In this document: in pieces, positions 31,785 through 43,880 of the stretch
Numbering within the stretch: the stretch's first letter is position 1
How the letters are laid out: the number at the start of each line of letters is the position of its first letter
From: Doryteuthis pealeii
Taxonomy: Eukaryota; Mollusca; Cephalopoda; Myopsida; Loliginidae
Assembly (NCBI GenBank): GCA_023376005.1
Contig: CM042151.1
Location: 78,557,944 to 78,621,943, forward strand
Direction: 5' to 3'
DNA length: 64,000 nucleotides
Made by a program: the position numbers and the translations under genes
Notes under the pieces: generated by a model
Databases searched by the model: none
Seen by the model: only the letters and a program-made list of their open reading frames with translations
What the model was told of the DNA's origin: nothing

Positions 31785-32550
31785 ATTGTGTGCGTCGCCA
31801 ATGGTCCCCCGAAGACACAACCGCTAGCCCGTCAGACGATTCAGAGGCGGAAACTGTGGTGCACGTACTGCTTCGAAGGAGCAGGAGAACAAAAAGGCCA
31901 CCCCCATCCTGCACATTGTGTGATCATGAGATCAGGGGGGAGTGTGATAGAAACACGAGGTGAGTGGCGAATGTGAAGTCCTATCGTATTCTCAAAGGAA
32001 GCTGGCTAGGCTTTGCCTGGCATGTAGAACTGTAGAATCAAACCCGCGTCCTTCAGAATGCGAACGGGCACCAAAGTCGAGATGCTACAGTCCCGTATGT
32101 AAGTGCCAGGTGCCCAGATCATAGCTACGAGGATTCCGGCGGCCGGGATTGGCTCAACAGTCTCGTGTGTAGGGTGCAGATTCCCGGATGTTAAGGAGAA
32201 ACAGTAGTATAAGTAGAAGTGGGGTGACGGCAGGAAGGCAGTTGTGATTTTCAGTGGCTAAAACTTTTGACAATGATCACAACGGATTTTCAGCTGCTAA
32301 AAACTTTTTGATTGTTGCAGACAAAATGAGAAGGCATTTGACTCGTTGTAGACCTGTTTATTTTTTCATTTATTACCTATTTATTTCCCCCCTCTATTTT
32401 TTTTCCTTCTAGATTGTAAATGTAGCTGTAAGCTAGGAATTAAAAACAGGTCTCTCATATTTAGAATCAAGGGGTTCATGGAAAAATAAGCTGACTGTTA
32501 ATAAACCCTTGACCCCTAGAGGCATGAATCTCACGTGCCATAGGAGACAC
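31785..32550 (+). mobile_element. 3' end of an LTR retrotransposon (pol tail, PPT and LTR)
   Basis: One frame of 31830-31945 reads LLRRSRRTKRPPPSC, the kind of basic/Pro tail that ends many gypsy pol ORFs. It is followed by the purine tract GATCAGGGGGGAG and then TGTGATAGAAACACGAGG at about 31938, a plausible LTR start. About 600 bp of GC-richer sequence follow, with AATAAACCC (32500). The rest of pol and gag is absent upstream. The right LTR boundary is not resolved. Confidence 0.55.
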
Positions 32551-32639
32551 ATGATATAGTTTTAGTTTAGAACTTAAATTCGACCTAACCACCCGAGAGT
32601 TTTGACTTGCTCTGAGGTCAGTCTCTCTGTGTGGTGAAT

Positions 32640-32890
32640 AGGCAATGGGGGCTAATAAACTTGATCAAGAAAAAAACCAGGTCTTGTTTTAATTACAATG
32701 ACCAAAATCAGCCCAGAAGAAAACCAGCCCTTAGTTAGAAGAATTGAGAAGAACAGAGAAAAACTCAACTAGCCAGCTACAGATAAGCAGAGCAATAGAT
32801 TAATGAAGTTAAAAAGAAGCAAGAAAGATCATTCTCTCTCTTTATCGTCTCTGAACTCTCTCCCTATCACCAAAGTTTCCCCCTTAATAT
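32640..32890 (+). repeat. LTR-like dispersed repeat, inverted copy
   Basis: The reverse complement shares CTGGGCTG, AACAAGACCTGG and CTTGATCAAGTTTATT with 16010-16300 and 59830-59950. A short tandem duplication of AGATAATAGATTTAACATGA lies at 32937-32957 and 33034-33053. Confidence 0.5.
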
Positions 32891-33329
32891 TACTATGATG
32901 GTTGAATCAGGTCTATATATAGGCAATATGGAACTGAAGATAATAGATTTAACATGATAACACAGATAGCTTAACCAAGCAATCTTTATGAACATCAAAC
33001 AATTGAATGAAACAACAAAAGAGGGAAAACTGAAGACAATAGATTTAACATGAACATTATATATTGAACTTAAAACAAACAAACAATTGAACAGAATGTC
33101 AAAAGGGATGAAAAATTCAAAAGCCCTTAACAGACCTCATGGTAAAAAAGTATTGAGTCTATCAGGTTTATCGGAGAGCAGTAAGTAGATGCATGATGTT
33201 ATCTTGATATTTTAGGAAGAACTGCAGAATCGTCCAAGTAAGCGGAAAAGAGTCAGGAGGAGTACGTGTTTATTTTCACATATGCATCAGGGTGGAGTAG
33301 GGTGTATGAGTTGCTTTTCACATAATCCT

Positions 33330-33574
33330 CATAGTTCATGATAAGGCTGGACGCAGGGTGGGAAGGAAGAAATGTATTCGGAGATGAGTCAATGAATGTG
33401 TATATGTACGGAAGGCCATGTCTGAGCAGAACTGGCCTGATGAGTCACCAAACTGTGTATCGCCAAAATGGACCAATAAAATACCCTATGGTTCCTGGAA
33501 TAACTTGTGAATGTGGAAAAATGTGCAAGACTTTAGTTGGACTAAAAAGCCACATTCGCGCAGCTCACCGTTGA
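33330..33574 (+). pseudogene. LINE ORF C-terminal fragment with zinc finger
   Basis: It encodes YGRPCLSRTGLMSHQ and then CECGKMCKTLVGLKSHIRAAH before TGA. The GL.SH.R..H finger is the usual C-terminal end of many LINE reverse transcriptase ORFs, not a host ZNF gene. The upstream RT is missing. Confidence 0.65.
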
Positions 33575-34215
33575 ACTTGTTGAACTTTTTGAAGCTCATC
33601 ATTGTATTCTTTGAACTTCTGAACTTTCTCTTTACTTTTTTTATTTTTTTTATCAAGCAATGGCAATACTCAAACACAAGTTTTCTGCCATCATGTATGT
33701 ATGAAGGCAGAACAACTTACATAATTATTATACTATGAATGCTATTTTGTATAATTAGTGGGATTTTAGTATGTTTGGAATTTCCAAGTAATCATGGTAA
33801 GCTGCATCAAGTTCTAGACTACATTGTTTATTTACAGTATCGCATTGATTTTGACAAAATATTTTGACTATAACAACCAATATGAAGATACCAGTTAGAA
33901 TCGATCACTACATACGACCATGTACCAGTATTTTTACTCTCTCTTGTTCCTAGATAGAAAGTGTTATTTCCTAGTTGTTATGGCTATCGCAAATGGAAAA
34001 TACCAATTTTTCTTTAAACTTGACTTTAGTAAACATAGTAAGCTACATAAAGGTCTAGACTACATTATTTATTTACAGTATTTCACTGATTTTGGAGAAA
34101 GATTTTGATGCAATTGGAAAATACCAATTTTCCTCTTTAAACTTGATTAGTGACTTTAGGACTTGGATAATGAAATTTTGAAATTTACCTATTTTCCTGA
34201 AGATTCCAAAATGAT
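33575..34215. other. AT-rich intergenic DNA with a local duplication
   Basis: 33770-33880 and 34010-34110 share TTTAGTA.GTTTGGAA..., AGTAAGCTACATCAA.G.TCTAGACTACATT and TATTTACAGTAT, suggesting a ~240-bp tandem duplication. No gene. Confidence 0.5.
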
Positions 34216-34219
34216 TGGG

Positions 34220-34750
34220 GGAAAGTCTCCTTGGTGTAGTGGCTAACATGTGTAGAGATTTGTGTAGACTGATCAGTATTCAACTATGTTGCAAGTTAAA
34301 TCTACTTCTGAGAATCCAGACTTGAGAAGTGGTTTAAATAGTAGATTGGGCTATTCTACAATGTGGCATGGTCAAGTCCATTTCCAGGATTTTGATTGGC
34401 TGGTGGTTTTAGAGTGGATATTGTTATCCATATGTACTGAACACTTGACCGTTTTTTTCAGTTGCTACCGACTGTATTCAGTTACACTCTATCTTTGCTT
34501 TGTCTGGTGTCTGGACGCTAGTCACGGCCTGCCTGTGAATGTGAGTATGATGTTCATTCTATAATGTGCTGGACTGTGACATTGAAGGAAGTGAGTTTGA
34601 ACTCCAATCATTCTATTATGTCCTCTTTTGAACTAATAACCTTGGGAAATATATGAATCCCCTCAGCTATGGGTTAAACAGTATCACTACTGTTTTTCTA
34701 CAAGGATGAGTTTGGCATTAATTAAATCATGAAGGTTGATACATCATTAA
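34220..34750 (+). repeat. tRNA-derived SINE-like repeat
   Basis: An A-box-like start, TCCTTGGTGTAGTGGCTAACATG (34229), and a body with ACCTTGGGAAATATATGAATCC...CTATGGGTTAAACAG. It ends TACAAGGATGAGTTTGGCATTAA...GGTTGATA. Body and tail recur at 49120-49290 and 57690-58040. Confidence 0.65.
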
Positions 34751-34794
34751 AAAAAAAACAAAAAAACAATAAAAATTGCTGAGTAAAGCATATC

Positions 34795-35795
34795 TTTTTA
34801 TAATAGAGATTATGTGTATCCTTTATGTCAGGCCCCGACACTAACTTTTTTTATGACCGTCCCGAACAGGGTTTGGACCGTCCCAAATGGGGTTTGGACC
34901 ATCCCAAAATCAAAATATTCATTAGCATCATCTATACTTGTCAGTCATCAGTAGCATAATAAAATGTAATAAAACATTAAGAAAAACTGAAGCAGTGATA
35001 ATTCTGGATATTTGGACAAAAAATCCATTTCCTCATGTGTTTTGAGCTAAAAAAAAATACTTTTTTTACTTTAATTTACCCTGAGTAGGGTTAGTAGTAC
35101 ATAATTCGGTCCTTTTAAACTATCTTCCTCCACCATTCTTCATTACATGACTTTGAGAATAGACCTACAGTTCTGTAGCCTCATTTTGGCAGCATTCAGC
35201 AATCACTGGATGGCCATTATTGGATGACAAAAATTATTGTCCCGGATGACGAATTATTGTCCCGGATGTAATTTTTATTGTCCCCGGGACGACGGGAACA
35301 ACATTAATTTCAAGCCCTGCTTTATGTAACCGAAATTCCCTTATTTACATTATATTCTCAATGGTTATTACATAATCATAATTTAATCTTAATTAGCATC
35401 TTGTTTATTAACAATGTCTCTCTAAAGATCGAACTGAGATAGATTTGTTTTAAACTGTCCATACTATTAATTTATTTAAAATCCTGCAATATGTGTTATA
35501 TATCATTAAGACATTAATGGATACATTGTATATGGTATGAATAATTTACATACCGGTTTTAACAAAACCGTGTTTAATAAATAATTACTTAGTGTTATTG
35601 ATTTCTAATATTATTGATTTATTCTCAAACGTATTAAAAGCAATTCTATGTATATTCCTATTTTGAAATCAATTAGAATAAGGTAAAAATAAGTGTAACC
35701 TTTTTCGTGTTTTTATTTAATTTCACTATTCTTTTGAATTTAATAATATTTAATCATATGAAAAGTTAAATAAGTTTGCTAGTATATATTAATAC
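34795..35795 (+). repeat. Rep-B copy interrupted by the hAT element
   Basis: TATAATAGAGATTATGTGTATC (34800) continues after the insertion with TAACCGAAATTCCC and runs to TTTGCTAGTATATATTAATAC (35790). Confidence 0.8.
34829..35319. mobile_element. hAT-type non-autonomous element inserted in Rep-B
   Basis: The perfect 8-bp duplication CTTTATGT (34821-34828, 35320-35327) flanks ends CAGGCCCCGACACTAA and (reverse) CAGGGCTTGAAATTAA, which are hAT-like TIRs. Inside are GGTTTGGACCGTCCCAAA-type tandem units and GTCCCGG repeats. Removing it restores an uninterrupted Rep-B. Confidence 0.88.
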
Positions 35796-36039
35796 TCTTG
35801 TTTCTTAATCTTTCAACCGTTATCATCTTGCAACACCCTTTGGTTAAGAATGAAACCATCCAAATTGTCTAAGAAGAAATGCAAAAATGTAAACCTGAAT
35901 ATCTGTTGTTGCTTATATGCCAAATTCTTATTTCTTATGAGTGTCATCACTTCAGCTAAATAATGGATCATTCTTTTTTTATTATAAAAAATGAAAGGGA
36001 AGAAAAAGGACAGACTATACAGAATAAACATATTAGGTG

Positions 36040-36455
36040 TTGAAATTTTTTTGGATATAAGGTGTGTACCGGATGGCCATGTAGGGACTAGAACTCTCCT
36101 GTGCCTTTAGGGACAGGAAGTAGTAAAGGTAACGTCCCCTGTCAGGTCGAGTGAAGAACCCTCTTTTATGGTTTTGGCACCAACCAGGAAGCCTCGTAGA
36201 AACGAGCGCTCTTCTCAGACTTTGTGACTGAAAGAAATTCCCCCTCAGTGAGGGAGTAATAACCGAAGATTCGACCTGACGCCCCTCAACGAGGAGACAT
36301 TCTGAATTGTAAGTACTGCCCCTAAGTACTTGTTTTATTGACTGTCGTTGAGTTTGTATATAAATAAAATAGGTTAAAGGTACATGTGCTTTCCCTTTGT
36401 CTTTACATTCTGAAAACACATATTTTGTTCTCTTTAGACTGTAGACAGCCTATCC
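36040..36455. mobile_element. Insertion within the 36-kb repeat, possibly a solo LTR
   Basis: GATATAAGGTGTG (36054) and the following ACTTATAGACT (36470) are nearly adjacent in the 5.65-kb copy but about 400 bp apart here. The intervening GC-richer piece has AATAAAATAGG near its right end. The boundaries are uncertain. Confidence 0.45.
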
Positions 36456-36459
36456 TATA

Positions 36460-36755
36460 GCCACTTGTACTTATAGACTCGCCGACTACCATGTGACCAA
36501 CTTCTTGTCCAATCACTGGCAGTGCTCTGCTGCTGATATTATTATTTATACTGGTCTTTTCTGGTCATACCTAATCACAACCATTTGGATCTTCATGGAC
36601 GACGGATCATAGGATTATATCGCTGGACCTTTTTGACATTACGTAGGATTCCAAAACTTAGGACTTATTCACTTACCAAAGGATTCTATAATTCAAGACT
36701 TAAAGTAAATAAGTAAGTAAGTTCTTTACAACTGGCCAAGGATGGCGGCCAGATA
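36460..36755 (+). repeat. Dispersed repeat, second copy (see 5680-5930)
   Basis: The same ordered blocks as the first copy. It is followed by an (AAAG)n tract (36763-36790). Confidence 0.65.
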
Positions 36756-36877
36756 CTTACGAAAGAACGAAAGAAAGAAAGAAAGAAAGAGAGTGGGGAA
36801 AGGTTGAGTGAGGAGGTATCAGAAGTGATAATGCTAATCTGTTTTAATCAAACATAATAAAAAAAATGAAAAGAAAG

Positions 36878-36883
<6 letters not shown>

Positions 36884-36960
<77 letters not shown>
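36884..36960. repeat. (GA)n microsatellite
   Basis: About 38 uninterrupted GA units after an (AAAG)n-like start. Confidence 0.97.
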
Positions 36961-36963
<3 letters not shown>

Positions 36964-37279
36964 AAATCAAGATTATTATAGTTTTTACATATTGAACTAT
37001 TTCGCAATTGCCCTACCTTAAGTTAACATCAAACGTTGAATTGAATAATCATACTGTGGTATATACACAGGTCCAGCTAGTTGAATATAATTTCATTAAG
37101 ACTTCAAGTCTTAGACTTGGAAAGAATTTTATTCTAATTTGCAATGAAAGAAAGATACTTCCACTAAAATAATAAATAAATAAATTAAATGATCGATACA
37201 ATTCGTACAGATAATTTTATCAAATTTTAATTATTAAATTAATTACGTATCATTTTAAAAAGTATGGATGTACCTGCCG

Positions 37280-37725
37280 GACAGAAATGTTCAATATAGT
37301 TCTTTTAAAAAATGAGAAAACAATTTTCAAATGCAAATATTTCGGTTTTGGTAGACTGGACGGCGAAAATAATTTCTATATCAGATTTTTTCTTCTTCTC
37401 CGGTTGTTTGTGATTGTGTTAAATATTATGCAATTTGTCAAATGTGTCAATCCGGAGAAATACATTCCTTCATGCAATCTAACCGTAAAAGAAGAAGAAA
37501 AAAACTAATCGGAGAAACATTTGTAAACAAAGAAAATAAATAGATATTTTACTTACTTTTTTCTGTTTTGCTGATTCTAATTCAAATTAAGTTAAAGCAT
37601 CATTAGAATAAAGACAGAAACTATACAAGTGTTTACACTCGATACAAAATGTCTGTAGGTGAGGCAAGGGAGATAATTAATACAAATAATAATGGTAGTC
37701 AAAATTTTATTAGCAAAATCTGCTC
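37280..37725 (+). repeat. Segment homologous to 12395-12870 (inverted)
   Basis: See the entry at 12395. Here the ORF start after CACTCGATACAAA lies at about 37649 (MSVGEAREII...) and runs about 30 codons. The flank 37726-38130 holds homopolymer runs and a small hairpin (CCATCACAAAATAAGTTAT / ATAACCTATTTTGTGCTGG). Confidence 0.55.
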
Positions 37726-38129
37726 GAGAATGTTTCACCTTTGAAAAGTAATCAAGTACTCAGGTTTTTTTTTTGGGGGGGGTAGTCCCTCCTTGATTAA
37801 CCTTTTTAATCTGCTAATTAAAAAAAGAAGTGACGCGACTAATCAATAATGGACAGTTGCCACCGCTGTATCCACAGAGAGAACCAAAGATACAAAGCTG
37901 AAAAGTTAAAAAAAAAAAAAAAAGATAAATAAAAAATAATGACATAAATAAGGAAAAAAAAATGTTTGTCCATCACAAAATAAGTTATAATAACCTATTT
38001 TGTGCTGGACGAACTGTTTTCCTTATTTATGGTGTGTTTTCTTTTTTTTTTTTTTCTTTCTTTCTCTTTTTGTAGTGTTAAAACCAATATTTTTCTTTGA
38101 ATTAAAAAAACAAGTGTTTTCTCTTATTC

Positions 38130-38935
38130 AATTGTCCTATTTTTAGTCACTTAAAATTTAATTGTAAATTTTAAACGTCTGGAAGGTGGCATGTTGCACT
38201 TAATATTTTCAGCATAGATAAAGCTTTATTTAATCTGTCTAAAAATGTAAGTATAGAAATACACACTTTTGCACAACATATTTTCTGATATTTTTATATT
38301 TCTAAAAAATTATTACTAATGATTGTATTTTCGTGTACGGATCATCAAACGTATAAAAAAGGTATCTCCCCTGAAGATCCGAACTGATGAAATAAATACA
38401 CCATATAATTTTACTTCATGGGCTTCCATAGATTTTCACTTATTTACACGCAAAAATCTAGTTCATTTGTGTTCGATTTTGACGCAATTACACGCTGTTC
38501 CTGAACGTCTCTTGTTATTATTAATAACTCAAGGTACAACCATACCTAAATAATACCATTGGGTTGAAAGGGCCTAACGTGCTAAGACCCCCCCTCCCCG
38601 AATCTATGATACAAGCCCTCACTCTACTATATATCAACACCCCCTGAAGCTTGATTCCCACCTCCCCCCTGTCAGGGGTGTCGGGGTAGTATTCGCCTAC
38701 CCAGGCTTATAACTCTATAGATCATCCATAAACAAACAAAAATATCATTAGTAATAATTTTTAAATAAATATAAATCTCGGAAAATTTTTTGCACAAAAT
38801 TGCGCATTTTTGAACTTACATTTTTAGATAGATCAAATGAAGCTTTATCTATGCAGCATAGACTATCCTGAAAATATTGAGTGCAACATGCCACTTTCCA
38901 TACATTTAAAATTCACTATCAAATTTTGGATCATA
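38130..38935. mobile_element. Fold-back element with ~190-bp arms
   Basis: 38165-38325 and 38735-38925 are inverted copies (GGTGGCATGTTGCACT, AAAGCTTTATTTGATCT-type, TTACTAATGAT). The loop (38326-38734) contains a C-rich patch and an inverted copy of the 15.1/17.1-kb GTAGTAGAGTGAGGG motif. An ORF at 38323-38553 has no recognisable domain. Confidence 0.75.
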
Positions 38936-39178
38936 TGACCTTTAGGCACCCCTTTTGCGATCTCAATTCATAAGGATATTTTTTCATTACACCACCAAAA
39001 TCCAGTTGTTTGTTAACAGACGATTTTTAGAGTTTTTTTTTTTTTAATTATAAAATTAACCACTAACCCTAACCCGTAACCCTAAATCCCAACAAACAAC
39101 TGGATTTTGACGGTGTAAATGAAAAAATGTCCTTATGAATCAAGATCGCAAAAGGGGTGCTTAAAGGTCATATGGTCC
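38928..39178. mobile_element. hAT-type MITE, copy 5
   Basis: A full copy with a perfect 8-bp duplication CAAATTTT (38920-38927, 39179-39186). The core contains CTAACCCTAACCCGTAACCC. Confidence 0.9.
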
Positions 39179-39274
39179 CAAATTTTTAAGCAAAACTCGC
39201 CATTTAAATGAATCAAACTCGCTATTATTCATTAGTAATTTAATGGATCTGCTTGTTAACCATTACATTATGAT

Positions 39275-39420
39275 GGGACGCCATTCTTACGCCACAGCTA
39301 GGATGTGACACAAGGTTGCAAATATGGAGCGTCCAACGAAGATAGTCATAGTTCAGCGAGACTAGCTTGCTGAACATTACACCATGACGGTACGACCTAC
39401 TTTTAAAGAGGGTCACTACT
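39275..39420 (-). repeat. tRNA-SINE-like fragment
   Basis: The reverse complement has GTCATGGTGTAATG, CTAGTCTCGCTGAACTATGACT and CAACCTTGTGTCACATCCTA. It matches 63540-63655 in the same order. Confidence 0.6.
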
Positions 39421-39492
39421 GAGGAATATAATCAGCCAGGGGTGAGTATGTGTGAACGGTGCTGTTTGCCAGGGCCAGACTAAGCAATAGTT

Positions 39493-39725
39493 GGACCATA
39501 TGACCTTTAGGCACCCCTTTTTGATCTCGATTAAGAAAGGACATGTTTTTCATTTACACCGTCAATATCCGTTGTTTTAACAGACGATTTTTAGATTTAA
39601 ATTTTTTTTATGAAACTAACCCCTAACCCTAACCCCTAACAAACAACCGGATATGACGGTGGGAATGAAAAACATGTTCTTTCTTAATCGAGATCAAAAA
39701 GGGGTGCCTTAAGGTAATATGGTCC
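39493..39725. mobile_element. hAT-type MITE, copy 6 (subfamily 2)
   Basis: Subfamily markers are TTTTTGATCTCGATTAAGAAAGGACATG and GTCAATATCC. The flanks CAATAGTT/CAATGGTT match at 7 of 8 bases. Confidence 0.85.
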
Positions 39726-40184
39726 CAATGGTTAATATGCAGATTCTTTTTTGAGGAACAAATATACACTAGGAACAAAGTTTATTTATCACCGTTTAGT
39801 GTTTTCATTGTTCTATTAACGTCTATAAATTGAATTGAACGAATGATTCAGAAAATGATTCTAACTTAGAAATGCAGACAGCAATACCCCCAATGAAATT
39901 TAGAGAAATAACATTTGAATGAATATAGAGACAACTACGGCTATTTTTTCTTCTTCTGTCGGTTTTGTTTCATCTTTTCTACCCATGTGGTAAGTTTTAA
40001 AAAATACGTATATAATATTTTGTGTGTGCCTTGTTATTTAACCAAATTTTCCCGGTATTTTTTAATCTGTATGATGTAGATTGTAGGGATACACATTTTT
40101 CGCCTGCTTTTCATTTTAAAAACGAATTAGAATTAATTAAATCGATTATTTAAGATCAAATTTTTGTCAAAGTCGAAAAGTAGT

Positions 40185-40709
40185 ACCATAATCAGTAGGT
40201 ACCACCAATTTACCCTGTGAAATTTACCCCCTCTAACACAATGAAACTTGCATAAAAATTAATATTATCTTGAAAAAAATTTTTTCCATTCGAAAGACGA
40301 AACATTAAACAAACTCCTAATGATTTAAAAAAAAATTTCAGCTCACGGAAATAATGAAAATTATGATTGAAAAACAATGTTTTAATTTTTGCACTGTTAA
40401 ATCAACTGAAATTTAACGTAGCTAAAAACAAGTTACGATAAGAGTTTTTTTTCTATGAAAAATCAATTAATAGTCTGATTTTCACGAAAATTTCCATAAA
40501 TGTTTACCTTTAGATGTAAATATATCTGAAATATTTTTTTCCTAAAATATATTAGAGGAAATATTTTTTTTTTTACGAGGTCAAACCCCCCTATTTTATT
40601 TTATGTGATATAAAAAAAAAATTAACCGTCAAAAAACGTTTTTACTTTTTTCTATAAAGATAAAAGTCTGAATAACTATATATAAAAATTGTATAATATA
40701 CAATGAAGC

Positions 40710-40744
<35 letters not shown>

Positions 40745-42950
40745 TGCAAAAAAAATGTCATAGTAATATTTGAAAACTTTTTTTTTTGCTTTTTTAATTT
40801 ATATGTACTATATTCTATTAAATTGTCAAAAAAAATTTTTTTTTAAAGAAATTAATTTTTAATGAAATTTTTAATCTTTTGTGTGCTTAATAGGTACCAC
40901 CAGACCGTTTATGCCATCTTGAATAAAACGGAAATAGATATTTCCGAACTTTGTTTATCAAAAATCTCGTAAAAAAAAGATCGTACAGGGTTGTTACAAA
41001 GAAAAATAGTTAATTCAAAGATCAAATTATCCGATTGGGAAAAATTACATCGTTATCTTAAAAAATAAACAAACCTGCCCATATTACATGCGATAGGGTA
41101 ATTTTCAGACCGTAATATAGACAGAAAAGTTACTAATTATTTCCCTTTTACGATAACCCGTAAAAGTATGGAATGAAAATTTGAATATTTTTTCTAAGAG
41201 AAAAACTGATAAAATAATCTATGTATAATAATATAACTTTTTATTTTAATTATTGAAAAAAGTTAAATAAAATAATTTTTTTCACGCTAACACTGTCAGC
41301 CTAACAGAACAAACTTTGGTTACTTAGAAGTGTCTCGTCTCTTTGTAAAACAAATGTCAGCAATGCTCTTCCGTACATTCTAAGAATCACACATTACTAT
41401 TCAACAACAAAAATTACAAATTTTTAAAAATATTAATCGAGCTCGTATCGGACCAATGTTTAGTGCACCTGAATTATAAAATTCATATTTTTAAATATCC
41501 GTGAAAAATTCGATTTTTTGACGCAGGAAAAAAAAAAATTAATTATTTCACGCAGAAAATAAAAATATTTAATCACACAAAAGATTGAAAATCTCTTAAA
41601 AATTAATTTCTTAAAAAAAATTTTTTTTTGTTGACATTTTAATAGAATATAGTACATACCAATTATAAAAGCAAAAAAAAGTTTTCAAATATTAATATTA
41701 TGACATTTTTTTGCACTTTTTATTTCCGATTTCATTAATTTTTCCTCAAAAAACTAGACGTCGTACATTCATACAATTTCATTGATATAGTTATTCAGAC
41801 TCTTATCTTTATAGAAAAAAAGAAAAAAAATTTTTCTGACGCGTCATTTTTTTTATCTCATAAAATAAAATAGGGGGGGGGGAATAGACCTCGTAAAAAA
41901 TATTTCCCCCAATATATTTTAGAAACAAACTATTTCAGATGTATTTACATCCAATGGTAAACATTTATGGAAATTTTCGTGAAAATCAGATTATTAATTG
42001 ATTTTTCATAGAATTTTTAAAAAATCCTCTTATCGTAACTTGTTTTTAGCTACGTTAAATTTCAGTTGATTTAACAGTGCAAAAATGAAAACATTGTTTT
42101 TCAATCATAATTTTCATTATTTTCGTAAGCTGATAAAAAATTTAAAAAATCATCAGGAGTTTGTTTAATGTTTTTTCTTTCGAATGGAAAAAATCTTTTC
42201 AAGAAAATATTAATTTTTCTGCAAGTTTCATTGTGTTAAATGTAGGGGGGTAAATTGCACAGGGTCAAATTGGTGGTACCTAGTGCTTAAATAATTTTTT
42301 TTTTTTTAAGTTTAAAAATCTTTTTTTTTGTGTGTACAAATCGAATTTTTCACGGATATTTAGATATGAATTTTAGAATTCAGGTGAACTAAAAATTTGT
42401 CTGATCCACGATATATTAATATTTTTAAAAAAAATTGTAATTTTTATTGTTGAATAGTAATGTTTGATTCTTATAATATATGGAAGAGTTAAACTGACAA
42501 CATGTGTAATACTTATTGTCTTTTCTTTGCTTTAATTTCACTATAAGTTCAACTAAAAACATATTCCGGAGTTATTCTGAAATTACGATAAAAAAATTTT
42601 TTTTCAAAAATCGTTGAAAACCCATAATCGATTATTGAAAATGCACAAGAAAACAATTATGTCAAATACAGCCACCCATACATTTAAATATATAATTGTC
42701 AAAGAGAGATAATATGTAAAGTTACAATCCCCGTTTCCACATAAAAATAACCCTTTTGTATGTAAAACGGATTATTTTATTTTATTTTTTTATTAACGGT
42801 GTGTAATTTCCCCCAATCGGATAATTTGATCTTTGAATTAACTGTTTTTCTTTGTAACAACTCTGTATAATCATTACTTTTTTTGACAGAGATTTTTAAA
42901 AAACAAAGTTAAGAAATATTTACTTTCGGTTATTCAAAATGGCCTAAATT
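40185..42950. mobile_element. Large interleaved palindrome (family FB2)
   Basis: Arm A (about 40195-40890) is repeated inverted at 41565-42285 (GGTACCACCAATTT / AAATTGGTGGTACC outer ends). Segment B inside it also has inverted matches beyond the outer end: 41370-41520 pairs with 42330-42490, and 40945-41060 with 42800-42920. The order is therefore A-B-A'-B', not a simple hairpin. Extremely AT-rich, with long A/T runs. No coding gene. Confidence 0.75.
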
Positions 42951-43139
42951 CATCCCGTGACCAGATTTTGGTTACCCCTAAATCAGTAAAAAAGCAAAAT
43001 AATATTACACTTGTAATTTATTTTTAATACATTTAAAACGATTTTTCAGTAAATTTTGATCAAATATGGCCGTAAACGCTGTTCAAAGATTGCGTAAAAT
43101 CCATGTTTAATAAATAAATTTAACACTCTTGATTGAAAA

Positions 43140-43880
43140 AAAAAAAAAACTACCAAAAATCAGGGAAGTATTCGATTTTAATGAAATTTTCAGCATTGAT
43201 TTATCAGTATATTTATAATGCATCAGTTATTTTATTTCAAAGCTTTCTGATTTAATTAGGTATTTCTGCTATGTTAAATAAATATATAAAATTCATTTAA
43301 AATGATGTTAAGTTTAAAATGTCATATAAAATTCACTATCTAAAAATATATTTTTATAATAACTATTTTACTTTAGTATCAATCACTAATAATTTTTTGT
43401 TGAAAACTCTATTGAAATTTAGCAACTTTTAAACAGAACAAATATTTATGTATAATTTTTCTTTTATAAAATAATAGTCAATTAAATAATTATCAAAATG
43501 AGTAAAAAAAACAAACTCCAAAAATTACATTTCATTTTTTATTTTCATTTTCAGATTTTTGGTACTTATTTAATACCAGAATAGGTCCTTTAATTTTTTT
43601 TCTTCTATTCACACCTTCGGTCTTTTGTCTTTTTATTTTTGCTGAAAAAAGTATCAATCATATATAACCCTACCGAGATTTTGCACCCCCAAAATAAGGG
43701 GGAAGTCAAAGTTATGTGACCTGAAAAAAATCAGAAAGTTTTGAAATAAAATAACTGATGCATTATAATATCCATTGATAAATCCTCACTGAAAATTTCA
43801 TTAAAATCGGATAATTCCCTGATTTTTGGTAAAAAAATTTTGAAATGGGGGGTTAAATTTGTTTTGTAAAAAACGGAATT
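43140..43880. mobile_element. FB1 copy 2
   Basis: Arms 43150-43260 and 43720-43835 mirror each other (CCAAAAATCAGGGAA, ATAATGCATCAGTTATTTTATTTC). The interior 43290-43660 matches both outer arms of the 9.9-14.6 kb element (ATTTATGTATAATTTTTC, AATTAAATAATTATCAAAATGAGTAAA). Confidence 0.8.

Noticed and set aside
33431..33460. Hammerhead ribozyme core (CTGATGAGTC)
   Set aside because: The conserved GAAA arm and stem III are absent, and the bases are part of a LINE reading frame (GLMSHQ).
33338..33574. A host C2H2 zinc-finger gene
   Set aside because: The CxxC..GLKSHIRAAH finger, with GRPCLSRTGLMSHQ before it, is the usual end of a LINE ORF, not a TGEKP-linked host finger.
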